From contig NZ_SMFO01000009.1 of NCBI RefSeq assembly GCF_004349145.1, forward strand, positions 1 through 64,000: DNA of 64,000 nt. Direction: 5' to 3'. Source of the stretch: Flavobacterium hiemivividum (GTDB taxonomy: Bacteria; Bacteroidota; Bacteroidia; Flavobacteriales; Flavobacteriaceae). The notes beneath the pieces were generated by a model, which was given only the letters and a program-made list of their open reading frames with translations, was not told the DNA's origin and made no database searches. The position numbers were made by a program, and so were the translations under genes. This document shows, piece by piece, positions 53,294 to 62,286 of this stretch. How positions within the stretch are numbered: position 1 is the stretch's first letter; the number at the start of each line of letters is the position of its first letter.

Positions 53294-54016
53294 ATGGTTA
53301 GTAAAAACCAAATCAAACTGATAACGAGTTTACAGCAAAAAAAATATAGAATCATCAATAAATTATTTTTTGCCGAAGGGGTAAAGGTAATACAGGAATT
53401 GCTAGATTCAAACTTTGAATTGGAGCATTTGTATTCTACGAAACAAGATTTTGAGGAAGTTCAGGCATCTAAGAAAACATTAATTAACGAGGCTGATTTA
53501 AAGAAAATTACTGCTTTGGCAACGGCTAATAGCTGTTTGGCAGTTTTTAAAATTCCTGTTGAGAAAAAGATTAAGGAGTCAGGGCTAATTATTGCTTTAG
53601 ATTCGATACGAGATCCAGGTAATTTAGGAACAATTTTAAGGCTTAGTGACTGGTTTGGTGTTAAAGAGATTGTTTGTTCTAAAGAAACGGTAGATTTATA
53701 CAATCCAAAAGTGGTTCAGGCGACGATGGGTTCCATCGCTAGAGTTAATGTGAGTCATGTGGATTTGAATGCATTTATTTCGAATACAAATTTGGCTGTT
53801 TTTGGCACCTTTATGGACGGCGAAAATATTTATAAAACATCATTACCGCAAGAAGGTATTGTTGTAATGGGCAATGAAGCGAATGGAATTTCTAAGGAGC
53901 TTGAAAATTTGATAAAAAACAGACTGTCAATTCCTCGCTTTGGAGAAGTCCAAAAAACAGAAAGTTTAAATGTAGCAACTGCAACTGCGATTATTCTTAG
54001 TGAATTTAGAAGGTAG
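53294..54016 (+). CDS. SpoU/TrmH-family RNA 2'-O-methyltransferase
   Basis: A 240-residue SPOUT methyltransferase. A short substrate-binding N-terminal domain (about 1-90, YRIINKLFFAEGVKVIQELL) is followed by the trefoil-knot domain with motif 1 ALDSIRDPGNLGTILRLSDWFG near 97, motif 2 VVMGNEANGIS near 190 and motif 3 IPRFGEVQKTESLNVATATAI near 213. It methylates rRNA or tRNA ribose; the exact target cannot be told from sequence. It is transcribed divergently from tamL with 37 bp between starts. Confidence 0.9.
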   Translation: MVSKNQIKLITSLQQKKYRIINKLFFAEGVKVIQELLDSNFELEHLYSTKQDFEEVQASKKTLINEADLKKITALATANSCLAVFKIPVEKKIKESGLIIALDSIRDPGNLGTILRLSDWFGVKEIVCSKETVDLYNPKVVQATMGSIARVNVSHVDLNAFISNTNLAVFGTFMDGENIYKTSLPQEGIVVMGNEANGISKELENLIKNRLSIPRFGEVQKTESLNVATATAIILSEFRR

Positions 54017-54026
54017 AACTTGCTTT

Positions 54027-54731
54027 CTAATGAAAGGTAAAGTTAATCAAGACCGCTCTTGTTTTTAGTGATTGAATATCGCCGGTCCAAGGACTATTTA
54101 CGTCATTGTCTCGAATCAATTCATCGCCAATTCCAAAAACACCTCTAATCGAAGGGGAGAATATGAAATATTCTGAAAAAATATCGATCCCAAAACCTAC
54201 TTCATAATTTGTTGTCCAAGGTTTTACTCTGAATTTTTGTTCGTAATTATCAGCGATTGCTTTCGAATTACTTGATAGATTCAAAGTAGCAGAAACTCCG
54301 CCAACAAGATACGGACGTATGTTTCCTGTCCTAAGGGACGAGAACTTTAATAATAACGGGAAATGAATGTAGGTGCTGTTTACTTCTCTTAGTGCATCTT
54401 TTTCACTTGTGAAATTCGGGAAGTACAAATCTCTTTTGGTGTAATAAAGTCCAGGTTCAAATCTTAGATTTATATATTCCTGAAGTTTTAAATCACCTAC
54501 GATTCCTACATTAAATCCAGTAGTTTTTTTAACTAAAATATCCGGGTCTTCCGTTTTATAGTCAAATTTGAAATCGAAGGAGTTAAATCCTAAAAAATAG
54601 CCGTAATAAACTCTTTTCTTTTGAAAGTTTTCTAAATTAATTATAGGATCTTGCCCAAACATGCTTTTTTTAAACTGTGAGTTTCCTTTAATGGACAGAA
54701 GAAGTAAAAGTAAGACAACAATTTTTTTCAT
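54027..54731 (-). CDS. porT: PorT/SprT-like outer-membrane protein (type IX secretion)
   Basis: A 234-residue exported protein with a signal peptide (1-18, ending GNSQ) and an 8-stranded barrel pattern. The early segment INLENFQKKRVYYGYFLGFNSFDFKFDY matches what I recall of PorT/SprT proteins of Bacteroidota, and the position directly downstream of ubiE/menG agrees with gene order in flavobacteria. PorT is needed for type IX secretion and gliding; its exact role is open. If misassigned, it would still be a small outer-membrane beta-barrel. No other type IX genes are in this window. Confidence 0.75.
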   Translation of the reverse strand: MKKIVVLLLLLLSIKGNSQFKKSMFGQDPIINLENFQKKRVYYGYFLGFNSFDFKFDYKTEDPDILVKKTTGFNVGIVGDLKLQEYINLRFEPGLYYTKRDLYFPNFTSEKDALREVNSTYIHFPLLLKFSSLRTGNIRPYLVGGVSATLNLSSNSKAIADNYEQKFRVKPWTTNYEVGFGIDIFSEYFIFSPSIRGVFGIGDELIRDNDVNSPWTGDIQSLKTRAVLINFTFH

Positions 54732-54755
54732 GTTTGGACTGAATATGCTTCAGTA

Positions 54756-55487
54756 TTAGTTCTTAGATGCCGAATAAATAGTAGCTACTCCAAACGTTTG
54801 CGGAAGTGCCTTTACATCTATAAACCCAATTTTTCTCAAAATATTGTTTAAAGCTTCCCCGTAAGGAAATGCCGCCGCCGATTCTGATAAATATTCATAA
54901 GCCAAATCGTCTTTGGAGAATAATTTACCAATGATAGGAAGTATGTTTTTGCTGTAAAAATTATATCCTTGTTTATAAGGAGTTTTGTCAGGAACAGAGG
55001 TTTCTAATATTACAAAAACGCCGTTTGGTTTTAAAACTCGTAATATTTCTTTCAGTCCTTTTTCAAGTGTCTCGAAATTCCGAACCCCAAAGGCAACTGT
55101 TATAGCGTCAAAATAATTATCTTCAAAAGGCATGTTTTCAGAATCTCCTAAAACCATTTCTATAGTATTGGATAGTTTTTTGTCAGCGATTTTTTTTACG
55201 CCTACTTCAAGCATTCCTGCTGATATGTCTAAGCCAATGATTTTTGTAGCCTCAGTCTGAGCCATCAAAATAGCTAAGTCTCCGGTTCCTGTTGCGATAT
55301 CTAATATGGTTTCAGGATTTGATTTTGCAACAATATCTAATACTTTTTTGCGCCACTTTATATCTATTCCAAAAGAAATGACACGATTTAAGTTGTCGTA
55401 ATTTCCAGAAATAGTATCAAACATTTTTGCAACCTGTTCTTTTTTACCTAAGGTAGAATTTTTATATGGAGTTATGTTTTTTGACAT
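54756..55487 (-). CDS. ubiE: Demethylmenaquinone methyltransferase
   Basis: UbiE/MenG methylates demethylmenaquinone to menaquinone, the respiratory quinone of this group. The 243 residues show [21 protein letters not shown] near 22, the SAM-binding [16 protein letters not shown] near 61, [12 protein letters not shown] near 85, and the UbiE signature [20 protein letters not shown] near 127 with [15 protein letters not shown]. It is upstream of porT, 24 bp apart, probably co-transcribed. Confidence 0.94.
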   Translation of the reverse strand: MSKNITPYKNSTLGKKEQVAKMFDTISGNYDNLNRVISFGIDIKWRKKVLDIVAKSNPETILDIATGTGDLAILMAQTEATKIIGLDISAGMLEVGVKKIADKKLSNTIEMVLGDSENMPFEDNYFDAITVAFGVRNFETLEKGLKEILRVLKPNGVFVILETSVPDKTPYKQGYNFYSKNILPIIGKLFSKDDLAYEYLSESAAAFPYGEALNNILRKIGFIDVKALPQTFGVATIYSASKN

Positions 55488-55505
55488 TTTTTGTTTAAGT
55501 TTTTA

Positions 55506-55513
55506 CAAATATA
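55506..55513 (-). promoter_or_regulatory. Predicted -7 element of ubiE-porT
   Basis: The minus strand reads TATATTTG, a perfect TAnnTTTG, 18 bp before the ubiE start; -33 not apparent. Confidence 0.42.
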
Positions 55514-55710
55514 ATACAATCTATTTTGAACTGTATTCTAGATGTCAAAATAGTAATAAAAAAATAATTAGAAGAGTTTTGGCCTGATTTCTATAGAAAT
55601 GACTTTAATAATACAGTTTTTTATATTAATTGAAATATCACTAAAAGTGGGTATTGTGTGATGTCTTTTTTATGCCCATTTTTACAGTATAAAATTATAA
55701 TATTTTTTCA

Positions 55711-56028
55711 ATGATTAAAAGGGAATTTATGATCCAAATCAAGTGGTTGCTTCTTGCGCTAATCATATCACTTGTTCTTGTAAGCGGTTTTGACGGTGCC
55801 GTCATTAAAAGCGGTAGTGAAGTAATTGCGCAGCACACGTTCTTAGGGCTGAATTTGTTTTTGGAAATTTTAGTTTTTTTTGTCTTTAGTACCTTTGTGG
55901 TATTTGGTGTTAAAGGCTTTTTTGAGATGTATTCTCAAAAAACATCAAATGTTATAATCTTCGTTTCTGGAGTATTTTTAACATTGGTTATTTTTGTATT
56001 ATGTTATCAAATACTGTTTCAAGAGTAG
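55711..56028 (+). CDS. Hypothetical three-helix membrane protein
   Basis: A 105-residue protein with three hydrophobic segments (about 10-26, 43-64 and 80-101). An internal Met at residue 7 (MIQIKWLLLALII) could be the true start. No family is recognised. It stands alone between divergent ubiE and the convergent folA gene and is followed by a good terminator, which supports expression. It is probably an inner-membrane protein. Confidence 0.65.
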   Translation: MIKREFMIQIKWLLLALIISLVLVSGFDGAVIKSGSEVIAQHTFLGLNLFLEILVFFVFSTFVVFGVKGFFEMYSQKTSNVIIFVSGVFLTLVIFVLCYQILFQE

Positions 56029-56051
56029 ATCATTTTCTCAATCATTACAAG

Positions 56052-56080
56052 AAAAACACTCCTTTAATTGGAGTGTTTTT
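56052..56080. terminator. Shared terminator between the small membrane gene and folA
   Basis: AAAAACACTCC (56052-56062) pairs with GGAGTGTTTTT (56070-56080) around a 7-base loop, with T runs on both strands. The right arm touches the folA stop codon. Confidence 0.85.
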
Positions 56081-56562
56081 TATTTTCGAACATAAGTTTG
56101 ATAACTGTAGTCAAATAAATGTTTGTCGTCTTTTGATTGAAATTCAGAATTTACTAATTCCCAGTCTCTCGGATCAATTTCTGGAAAAAAAGCATCTGCT
56201 TCAAAGGTGTGATGAACTCGAGTAAGTTCAATCTTGTCTGAAAAAGGAAGTCCTAAATTATAAATTTCTCCTCCCCCAATGATGAATATCGCTTCGTTTG
56301 AAGGGCATTTTTCTAACGCTTTTTCCATACTGTTGACTACAATACAACCTTCTGGATTATAATTTTCTTGGTGCGATATTACAATATGTGTTCTGTTAGG
56401 TAGTGGTTTTGGAAAACTTTCAAATGTTTTTCTCCCCATAATGATATGATGCCCTGAGGTGAGATTTTTGAATCTCTTGAAATCATTGGGTAAATGCCAA
56501 ACTAATTCATTGTTTTTTCCAAGTGCATTATTTTCGGATGCCGCCGCAATCATTATAATCAT
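56080..56562 (-). CDS. folA: Dihydrofolate reductase
   Basis: DHFR regenerates tetrahydrofolate with NADPH, needed after thymidylate synthesis. The 160 residues include MIIMIAAASENNALGKNNELVWHLPNDF (Trp and catalytic Asp region), IIMGRKTFESFPKPLPNRTHIVIS near 42, IIGGGEIY near 95 and the C-terminal LFDYSYQTYVRK. The thymidylate synthase gene lies 0.9 kb away on the same strand. It follows the 2TM gene by 11 bp. Confidence 0.95.
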   Translation of the reverse strand: MIIMIAAASENNALGKNNELVWHLPNDFKRFKNLTSGHHIIMGRKTFESFPKPLPNRTHIVISHQENYNPEGCIVVNSMEKALEKCPSNEAIFIIGGGEIYNLGLPFSDKIELTRVHHTFEADAFFPEIDPRDWELVNSEFQSKDDKHLFDYSYQTYVRK

Positions 56563-56573
56563 GTTTTTAAGGA

Positions 56574-56906
56574 TTATTTTGAAGGTTCTTCTTCGATATT
56601 TGATTGTAATTCAGCTATTTTTTTGGCTTGTAAGGCTACCAGCCTGTCAATTTGATCTCTCTCCCAGTTTTTATTCATAAATCGATCCGTTATGAATACC
56701 TTAATGAAGTGTAAAAGAAAGATAAAAAGCCAAGCCGTAATTGCGTACATGTACCAATTAGAATCGATTCCAAAATTAAATAGCTTGGTTGCTACAAACA
56801 AAAATAAACTAACTAAAAATAGTAGGACAAAATGAAAATACAACCCTTTTTTTTGTTTTAATCTTTTTCGGGCATATTCATATAGTTCATGTTGCTCTCT
56901 TTCCAT
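56574..56906 (-). CDS. 2TM domain-containing protein
   Basis: A 110-residue protein with a basic N-terminus (EYARKRLKQKKGLYFHF) leading into two membrane helices (about 24-42 and 51-69) and a charged C-terminal helix (about 75-105). The pattern RKRLKQKKGLYFHFV...W...HF matches the 2TM domain found in Bacteroidota, sometimes fused to LytTR regulators or kinases. Here it stands alone, 11 bp upstream of folA. Its function is unknown. Confidence 0.8.
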   Translation of the reverse strand: MEREQHELYEYARKRLKQKKGLYFHFVLLFLVSLFLFVATKLFNFGIDSNWYMYAITAWLFIFLLHFIKVFITDRFMNKNWERDQIDRLVALQAKKIAELQSNIEEEPSK

Positions 56907-57052
56907 AAGTTGAATTTTTGATGATAAAGATAAAATTTAATTTGGAAAGTTAGTATTTAGCTTGTGTTATATTTATTAAGAAAACGATTTCTTTTTTATT
57001 TAATAAAAGTAAAGTATTATTTAATTAATGAAATAGCTTTTTTTTAACATAG

Positions 57053-57085
57053 TTTGTTGCATTTTATTAAAACTTTATAGTTTTG
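57053..57085 (+). promoter_or_regulatory. Predicted promoter of the E-set gene
   Basis: TTTG (57053-57056) or TTG (57057-57059) stands 21 or 18 bases before TAGTTTTG (57078-57085), a full match to the Flavobacterium consensus. The start codon is 57 bp downstream of the -7 box. Confidence 0.6.
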
Positions 57086-57142
57086 TCGCAGTCTTTGTAT
57101 TATTTACTTTCTTTGTCTTATAATATTAAAAATGAAAGTGTT

Positions 57143-57439
57143 ATGGCTATTAAAAAACAATTTATAAAGACAAAACCGGTTTGTAAAGTTACTTTTTCAG
57201 TAGCAGCAAAAGAAGCCGATGAAGTTGCAGTTGTAGGAGATTTTAACAATTGGAATCCTAAAGAAGGTGCTTTGAATAAATTAAAAAACGGAACTTTCAA
57301 AGGCGTTTTTGATCTAGACAAAGATGCCTCTTATGAATTTAAATATTTAATTGACGGTGCCTTTGTAAATGAAACTGAAGCTGATTCTTTTAAGTGGAAT
57401 GAATTTGCTGGAGCTGAAAATAGTGTTTTAGAGGTTTAA
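57143..57439 (+). CDS. Stand-alone isoamylase early-set (E-set/CBM48) domain protein
   Basis: The start MAIKKQFIKTKPVCK at 57143 is preferred over 57083, because the latter would fall inside the promoter. The 98 residues form one immunoglobulin-like E-set fold: VCKVTFSVAAKEADEVAVVGDFNNWNP near 14-40 is the diagnostic glycogen-binding-type motif, followed by LDKDASYEFKYLIDG. Such domains usually bind starch or glycogen when fused to amylases or AMPK beta. As a free cytoplasmic protein its role is unknown; a glycogen adaptor is conceivable. A hairpin overlapping its stop ends the transcript. Confidence 0.8.
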   Translation: MAIKKQFIKTKPVCKVTFSVAAKEADEVAVVGDFNNWNPKEGALNKLKNGTFKGVFDLDKDASYEFKYLIDGAFVNETEADSFKWNEFAGAENSVLEV

Positions 57440-57449
57440 ATCTCTAAAA
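57426..57449. terminator. Hairpin between the E-set gene and thyA
   Basis: TTTTAGAG (57426-57433) pairs with CTCTAAAA (57442-57449) around an 8-base loop, overlapping the E-set stop codon; CATTTTTC follows. It could end both convergent transcripts. Confidence 0.6.
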
Positions 57450-57462
57450 CATTTTTCAATTT

Positions 57463-58287
57463 TTATACAGCCACATTTCCTTTTATAAGAGCATGCGGTT
57501 CGTATCCTTCTAGCTTAAAATCATCAAATTCAAATTTGAATATGTCTTTGATATCTGGATTTAATATCATTTTAGGCAATGATTTTGGCTCTCTGGTTAA
57601 TTGAAGTTGCAGCTGTTCAATATGATTGTTGTAAATGTGGGCATCTCCAAAAGTATGAATAAATTCACCTACTTCTAGATCACAAACCTGAGCAATCATC
57701 ATAGTAAGCAGGGCATAAGATGCAATATTAAAAGGTACTCCTAAAAATATATCAGCACTGCGTTGGTATAATTGACAAGATAGTTTTCCATCGGCTACAT
57801 AGAACTGAAAGAATGCGTGGCATGGCGGTAATGCTGCTTTATTGTTGGCTACATTTTCTTCAAATGATTTTGTAGTGTCTGGAAGTACAGATGGATTCCA
57901 GGCAGAAACAAGCATTCTACGGCTATTAGGATTGGTTTTTAACTCTGTAATTAAATCTGATATTTGGTCGATTTCTTCACTGTTCCAGTTGCGCCATTGA
58001 TGACCATAAACAGGTCCTAGATCGCCATTGGCGTCAGCCCAAGCATCCCAGATTTTCACTCCGTTTTCTTGAAGGTATTTAATATTTGTGTCTCCTTTTA
58101 AGAACCAAAGCAATTCATAAACAATCGATTTGAAGTGTAATTTCTTAGTAGTTACCATTGGAAAACCTTCGCTTAAGTCAAAACGCATTTGATGTCCGAA
58201 AACACTTTTTGTTCCTGTTCCCGTGCGATCTCCTTTTTGACAACCGTTGTCCATAACGTGCTGCACTAAGTCTAAATATTGCTTCAT
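57463..58287 (-). CDS. thyA: Thymidylate synthase
   Basis: ThyA methylates dUMP to dTMP with methylene-tetrahydrofolate. The 274 residues contain [21 protein letters not shown] near 18 (phosphate-binding Arg), the active-site Cys in [16 protein letters not shown] near 154, [20 protein letters not shown] near 175 and the [15 protein letters not shown] motif near 217. Length is standard. It is close to folA on the same strand, with the E-set gene of opposite orientation between them. Confidence 0.96.
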   Translation of the reverse strand: MKQYLDLVQHVMDNGCQKGDRTGTGTKSVFGHQMRFDLSEGFPMVTTKKLHFKSIVYELLWFLKGDTNIKYLQENGVKIWDAWADANGDLGPVYGHQWRNWNSEEIDQISDLITELKTNPNSRRMLVSAWNPSVLPDTTKSFEENVANNKAALPPCHAFFQFYVADGKLSCQLYQRSADIFLGVPFNIASYALLTMMIAQVCDLEVGEFIHTFGDAHIYNNHIEQLQLQLTREPKSLPKMILNPDIKDIFKFEFDDFKLEGYEPHALIKGNVAV

Positions 58288-58357
58288 TGATATGTTTATT
58301 TGGAAAATTGATAATTAGGTGTTGAATTCACAAACAACCTAAATTGTGATTAAACAA

Positions 58358-58987
58358 CTAAGATTCTCTTTTGGAAATTTCGTCTCTTATTTTTGCCGCT
58401 TTCTCATAATCCTCGTGTTGAACAGCCTGATCAAGTAGTTCACTTAATTCCTGAAGACTGTATTTAATATAAACTCGGCCAGATTGATTGCTTTCTTTTT
58501 CATTGCCAAAAGTTTCTGGGTTTGAAAGAATGTCATCTATTTCTTGTGAGTCTTTATCTGTTTCTTGGGAGTTTGCTTTTAGATAAATACCAGCTTTGTC
58601 TAGAATGTTTTTATACGTAAAGATAGGAGCATTAAATCGCAATGCTAGTGCTATAGCATCGGATGTGCGGGCGTCTATTATTTCTTCAATTTTATCTCTT
58701 TCGCAGATAATGCTAGAATAAAATACTCCGTCCACAAGTTTATGAATGATTACTTGTTTAACAGTAATGTCGAATCGCTCTGCGAAATTTTTAAATAAAT
58801 CGTGGGTTAAGGGACGAGGGGGCTTAATTTCTTTCTCTAAGGCTATTGCAATAGATTGTGCTTCAAAAGCGCCTATGACAATTGGTAGTTTTCTTTCGCC
58901 ATCAACTTCGTTCAAAATTAGAGCGTAGGCTCCATTTTGTGTTTGGCTGTATGAAATTCCTTTTATCGATAATTTAACTAAGCTCAT
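58358..58987 (-). CDS. Bifunctional nuclease family protein (DUF151-UVR)
   Basis: A 209-residue cytoplasmic protein. The DUF151/BFN domain covers about 1-130 (KLPIVIGAFEAQSIAIAL near 30, ARTSDAIALALRFNAPIF near 105). A linker rich in Asp/Glu/Ser (about 140-165) leads to a C-terminal UVR motif (about 172-206, LSELLDQAVQHEDYEKAAKIRDEI), a helical hairpin that binds UvrA/ClpC partners in other proteins. Plant BFN proteins have nuclease activity; the bacterial role is unproven. It lies upstream of thyA on the same strand, 70 bp apart. Confidence 0.87.
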   Translation of the reverse strand: MSLVKLSIKGISYSQTQNGAYALILNEVDGERKLPIVIGAFEAQSIAIALEKEIKPPRPLTHDLFKNFAERFDITVKQVIIHKLVDGVFYSSIICERDKIEEIIDARTSDAIALALRFNAPIFTYKNILDKAGIYLKANSQETDKDSQEIDDILSNPETFGNEKESNQSGRVYIKYSLQELSELLDQAVQHEDYEKAAKIRDEISKRES

Positions 58988-59086
58988 AATTAATAAAATG
59001 AAAAGTACAAAGTACCTAATTTAAAGATTTATTATTTGGGGTAAAATTTTGGTGCAATTTTAATGAAAAAATGACAGACAAAAAAA

Positions 59087-59127
59087 CTGCCTGAAAACAA
59101 AGGTACGATTAACTTGTTTTCAGGCAG
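59087..59127 (-). terminator. Terminator downstream of etfA
   Basis: CTGCCTGAAAACAA (59087-59100) pairs perfectly with TTGTTTTCAGGCAG (59114-59127) around a 13-base loop. On the minus strand a run of T follows (complement of the A run 59081-59086), placing it behind etfBA. Confidence 0.85.
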
Positions 59128-59151
59128 CTATATTTAGTAGAGAATTTTAAA

Positions 59152-60120
59152 TTATGACTGTTGCGCCTTAAATGCTTTAAATTTCTCGATTAGTCTAGGG
59201 ACAATATCAAAAGCGTCACCTACAATTCCGTAATCGGCTACTTTGAAAAAAGGCGCTTCTGGATCGTTGTTGATTACCACTTTTACTTTAGAAGAGCTAA
59301 TTCCAGCAATATGTTGGATTGCTCCAGAAATTCCAATTGCAATATATAAGTTAGTTGCTACTGGTTTTCCTGTTTGACCAACGTGTTCTCCGTGCGGTCT
59401 CCAACCTAAATCGGAAACTGGTTTAGAACAAGCTGTTGCTGCACCAAGTACAGATGCTAACTCTTCAATCATTGGCCAGTTTTCTGGTCCTTTTAATCCA
59501 CGACCTGCAGAAACTACGATGTCAGCATCAGCGATAGATACTTTTCCAGATACTTTTTCTACTGATTCTACTTTTACGCCAAAGTCATTTTCTCCAATAG
59601 TTGGATTAAAATCTTCTTGCGTTAATGTAGATGGGTTTTCAGAAACACCATAAGAGTTCTTAGCAAGTCCAAGAACTTTTACGTCAGTACTGATTTCAGT
59701 AATATTGAATGCTTTATTTGAGAATGCATTTCTTTTTACTTGAAAAGGAGAAGTGCTAATTGGCAATCCCACAACATTTGATGCGAAACCAGCTTCTAAG
59801 GCTACAGCAACAAGTGATGAAAGGTAAATACTGTCAGTTGTTGATGAAAGTAAAACTACTTTAGCGCTTTCTTTTTGTGCTGCTTGTTTGATAACGTCAG
59901 CATACGCTTTAGCAGTAAAACCGGTTAATTTATCGTTGGTTACTTTTAATACTTTATCTACTCCGTATTTAGATAATTCAGAAACATCACCAGCATTAAC
60001 TGTTACTGCGGTTACAGTTGTTTCAAGAGATTCTGCTACTTTTTTTGCATAAGAAGCTAATTCAAAGGCTACTTTTTTAAATTTTCCTTCTGCAGATTCT
60101 GCATATATTAATATTGACAT
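59152..60120 (-). CDS. etfA: Electron transfer flavoprotein subunit alpha
   Basis: EtfA with EtfB passes electrons from acyl-CoA dehydrogenases to the quinone pool. The 322 residues show the N-terminal ETF domain (about 1-190) and the FAD-binding C-terminal domain. That domain carries VSAGRGLKGPENW near 205, the LGAATACSKPVSDLGWRPHGEHVGQTGK motif near 230, IGISGAIQHIAG near 262 and NNDPEAPFFKVADYGIVGD near 285. Both domains are intact. It follows etfB by 83 bp. Confidence 0.95.
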   Translation of the reverse strand: MSILIYAESAEGKFKKVAFELASYAKKVAESLETTVTAVTVNAGDVSELSKYGVDKVLKVTNDKLTGFTAKAYADVIKQAAQKESAKVVLLSSTTDSIYLSSLVAVALEAGFASNVVGLPISTSPFQVKRNAFSNKAFNITEISTDVKVLGLAKNSYGVSENPSTLTQEDFNPTIGENDFGVKVESVEKVSGKVSIADADIVVSAGRGLKGPENWPMIEELASVLGAATACSKPVSDLGWRPHGEHVGQTGKPVATNLYIAIGISGAIQHIAGISSSKVKVVINNDPEAPFFKVADYGIVGDAFDIVPRLIEKFKAFKAQQS

Positions 60121-60203
60121 GTTTTTTTATTTTAAATGTTGAATTATAAATTTTAAATGTATTTGAGAACGTTAATTCACAATTTTAAATTCATAATTTA
60201 AAA
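60121..60203. repeat. AT-only repetitive spacer between etfB and etfA
   Basis: The 83-bp gap is composed of near-repeats of AATTTTAAAT/ATTTAAAATT in both orientations and can fold back on itself. It may be an intergenic repeat or simply AT-rich DNA; no promoter or terminator is evident in it. Confidence 0.35.
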
Positions 60204-60950
60204 TTATATTACTTTCGCTTCGTTGTGTAATAAGTCGATTAATTCATCTAAGTTATCTGGGGAAATTAATTTCACCGCTGATCTAGGTGCTGGTTTTTCA
60301 AACTTTACTGCTTTAGTATTAACTGGAGCGCCTACTGGTTCTACAATAGTTAATGCTTTAGATCTAGCAGTCATGATTCCTCTCATGTTTGGAATACGCA
60401 AATCTTTTTCTTCTACTAATCCTTTTTGACTACCAATAATTAATGGAAGTGAAGTAGAAGCTGTTTCTTTTCCGCCGTCAATCTCGCGAACTGTTTTTAC
60501 AGCAGTTCCGTCAACGGTAATTCCTGTACAAGAATTAATGAAATTGTAACCTAAGATGCCTGCAATCATTCCAGGAACCATTCCGCCATTATAATCTAAA
60601 GACTCTTTTCCTGCGATAACAAGGTCGTAATCACCATTTTTAATAACTTCTGCAAGTTGTTTAGCTACGAAAAAACCATCAGTAGGTGTTGCGTTGACAC
60701 GAATCGCTTCGTTTGCTCCTATAGCTAGTGCTTTTCTTAAAGTTGGTTCGGTTTCAGGTCCTCCAACATTCACAACAGTTACTGTCGCTCCTTGCTGTTC
60801 TTGAAACCATATGGCGCGGGTTAGGCCAAATTCATCATTTGGATTTATTACATATTGTACTCCATTGGTATCAAATTCTGATTCGCCATTGGTAAAATTA
60901 ATTTTTGAAGTAGTATCAGGAACGTGACTGATGCAAACTAATATTTTCAT
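60204..60950 (-). CDS. etfB: Electron transfer flavoprotein subunit beta
   Basis: The AMP-binding partner of EtfA. The 248 residues contain KILVCISHVPDTTSKINF at the N-terminus, VINPNDEFGLTRAIWFQEQQGATVTVVNVGG near 35-65, DLVIAGKESLDYNGGMVPGMIAGILGYNF near 110 and the recognition-loop/signature region SLPLIIGSQKGLVEEKDLRIPNMRGIMTARSK near 170-200. It is the first gene of the etfBA pair and is transcribed divergently from pdhB. Confidence 0.95.
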   Translation of the reverse strand: MKILVCISHVPDTTSKINFTNGESEFDTNGVQYVINPNDEFGLTRAIWFQEQQGATVTVVNVGGPETEPTLRKALAIGANEAIRVNATPTDGFFVAKQLAEVIKNGDYDLVIAGKESLDYNGGMVPGMIAGILGYNFINSCTGITVDGTAVKTVREIDGGKETASTSLPLIIGSQKGLVEEKDLRIPNMRGIMTARSKALTIVEPVGAPVNTKAVKFEKPAPRSAVKLISPDNLDELIDLLHNEAKVI

Positions 60951-60982
60951 AGGATTGGTTTTTATTTTCTAATAGTCTTCTA

Positions 60983-60990
60983 CAAAATTA
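60983..60990 (-). promoter_or_regulatory. Predicted -7 element of etfBA
   Basis: The minus strand reads TAATTTTG, a perfect TAnnTTTG, 32 bp before the etfB start; no TTG at the standard spacing. Confidence 0.4.
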
Positions 60991-61199
60991 GAATAATAAT
61001 TCGAATAATATACTATGCGTGCATATAAATTTTAGTTAACTATTTCGTTTTCGTAGACCATGTAGTAGGTGAGTCTTTATTGTTATCTAGTTTTTTGACA
61101 TTAGACTAGAAGAAGTTATAGCGTCAGTTGACTATTCGAGCTTGAATAAGCATGGAATTAATTTAAAGAAATTTATGCACTAAAGTGATTTAAAATATT

Positions 61200-61207
61200 T
61201 ATTTTTG
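61200..61207 (+). promoter_or_regulatory. Predicted -7 element of pdhB
   Basis: TATTTTTG is a perfect TAnnTTTG, 32 bp before the pdhB start. No TTG lies at the standard distance. The remaining etfB-pdhB gap (60991-61199) shows nothing else I can identify. Confidence 0.38.
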
Positions 61208-61239
61208 CTTTCGAAAATTATACAGATACAATATCAGAT

Positions 61240-62217
61240 ATGAGAACGATACAATTTAGAGAGGCCATTTGCGAAGCGATGAGCGAAGAAATGCGTAATG
61301 ATGAGTCCATTTACTTAATGGGTGAAGAGGTTGCTGAATATAATGGTGCATATAAAGCGTCTAAAGGAATGCTTGCCGAGTTTGGAGCAAAAAGAGTAAT
61401 TGATACTCCTATTGCAGAGCTTGGTTTTACTGGGATTGCAGTAGGTTCAGCGATGAATGGTTGCAGACCGATTGTGGAATACATGACTTTCAACTTTTGT
61501 TTAGTTGGAATTGATCAAATAATAAATAATGCTGCCAAAATGCGTCAAATGACAGGTGGTCAATTTAATGTGCCTATTGTTTTTCGTGGTCCAACTGCTT
61601 CAGCAGGACAATTAGGAGCAACGCATTCACAAGCTTTAGAAAGCTGGTTTGCTAACACTCCAGGTCTAAAAGTAATTGTTCCGTCTACTGTTTATGATGC
61701 AAAAGGACTTTTAAAATCAGCTATTCGTGATAACGATCCTGTAATTTTCATGGAGTCAGAACAGATGTATGGTGATAAAGGGGAAGTTCCAGATGGAGAA
61801 TACACAATTCCAATTGGTGTTGCTGACATTAAACGTGAAGGAACAGATGTAACTATCGTTTCTTTTGGAAAAATTATCAAAGAAGCTCATATTGCTGCTG
61901 ACGAATTAGCTAAAGAGGGTATTTCTTGTGAGATTATCGACTTAAGAACTGTACGTCCTATGGATTATGACACTATCTTAACTTCTGTTAAAAAAACAAA
62001 TAGATTAGTAGTTCTTGAAGAGGCTTGGCCTTTTGCAAGTGTTGCTTCTGAGATTACTTATATTGTACAAGAGCGTGCTTTTGACTTTCTTGATGCACCT
62101 ATTCAAAGAATTACAACAGCAGATACACCAGCACCTTACTCTCCAGTCTTGTTGAAAGAATGGTTGCCTAATGCTGATGATGTGATTAAAGCTGTAAAAA
62201 AAGTAATGTATAAATAA
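61240..62217 (+). CDS. pdhB: Pyruvate dehydrogenase E1 component subunit beta
   Basis: The beta subunit of the thiamine-diphosphate-dependent E1 that oxidises pyruvate. The 325 residues contain MRTIQFREAICEAMSEEMRNDE, YLMGEEVAEYNGAYKASKGM near 25, RVIDTPIAELGFTGIAVGSAM near 51 (the cofactor Glu), VFRGPTASAGQLGATHSQ near 108 and the C-terminal ITTADTPAPYSPVLLKEWLP. The pyruvate-specific assignment over branched-chain E1 beta rests on these motifs. E1 alpha and E2 genes are not adjacent. A terminator follows directly. Confidence 0.92.
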   Translation: MRTIQFREAICEAMSEEMRNDESIYLMGEEVAEYNGAYKASKGMLAEFGAKRVIDTPIAELGFTGIAVGSAMNGCRPIVEYMTFNFCLVGIDQIINNAAKMRQMTGGQFNVPIVFRGPTASAGQLGATHSQALESWFANTPGLKVIVPSTVYDAKGLLKSAIRDNDPVIFMESEQMYGDKGEVPDGEYTIPIGVADIKREGTDVTIVSFGKIIKEAHIAADELAKEGISCEIIDLRTVRPMDYDTILTSVKKTNRLVVLEEAWPFASVASEITYIVQERAFDFLDAPIQRITTADTPAPYSPVLLKEWLPNADDVIKAVKKVMYK

Positions 62218-62234
62218 TACACTAAACATTTTAT

Positions 62235-62270
62235 AAAAGCTTCATCATTCAATCGATTGGTGGAGCTTTT
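62235..62270 (+). terminator. Terminator of pdhB
   Basis: AAAAGCTTCA (62235-62244) pairs with TGGAGCTTTT (62261-62270), with one G-T wobble, and is followed by T. It begins 18 bp after the pdhB stop. Confidence 0.75.
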
Positions 62271-62286
62271 TGTTTTAAATAGAATT

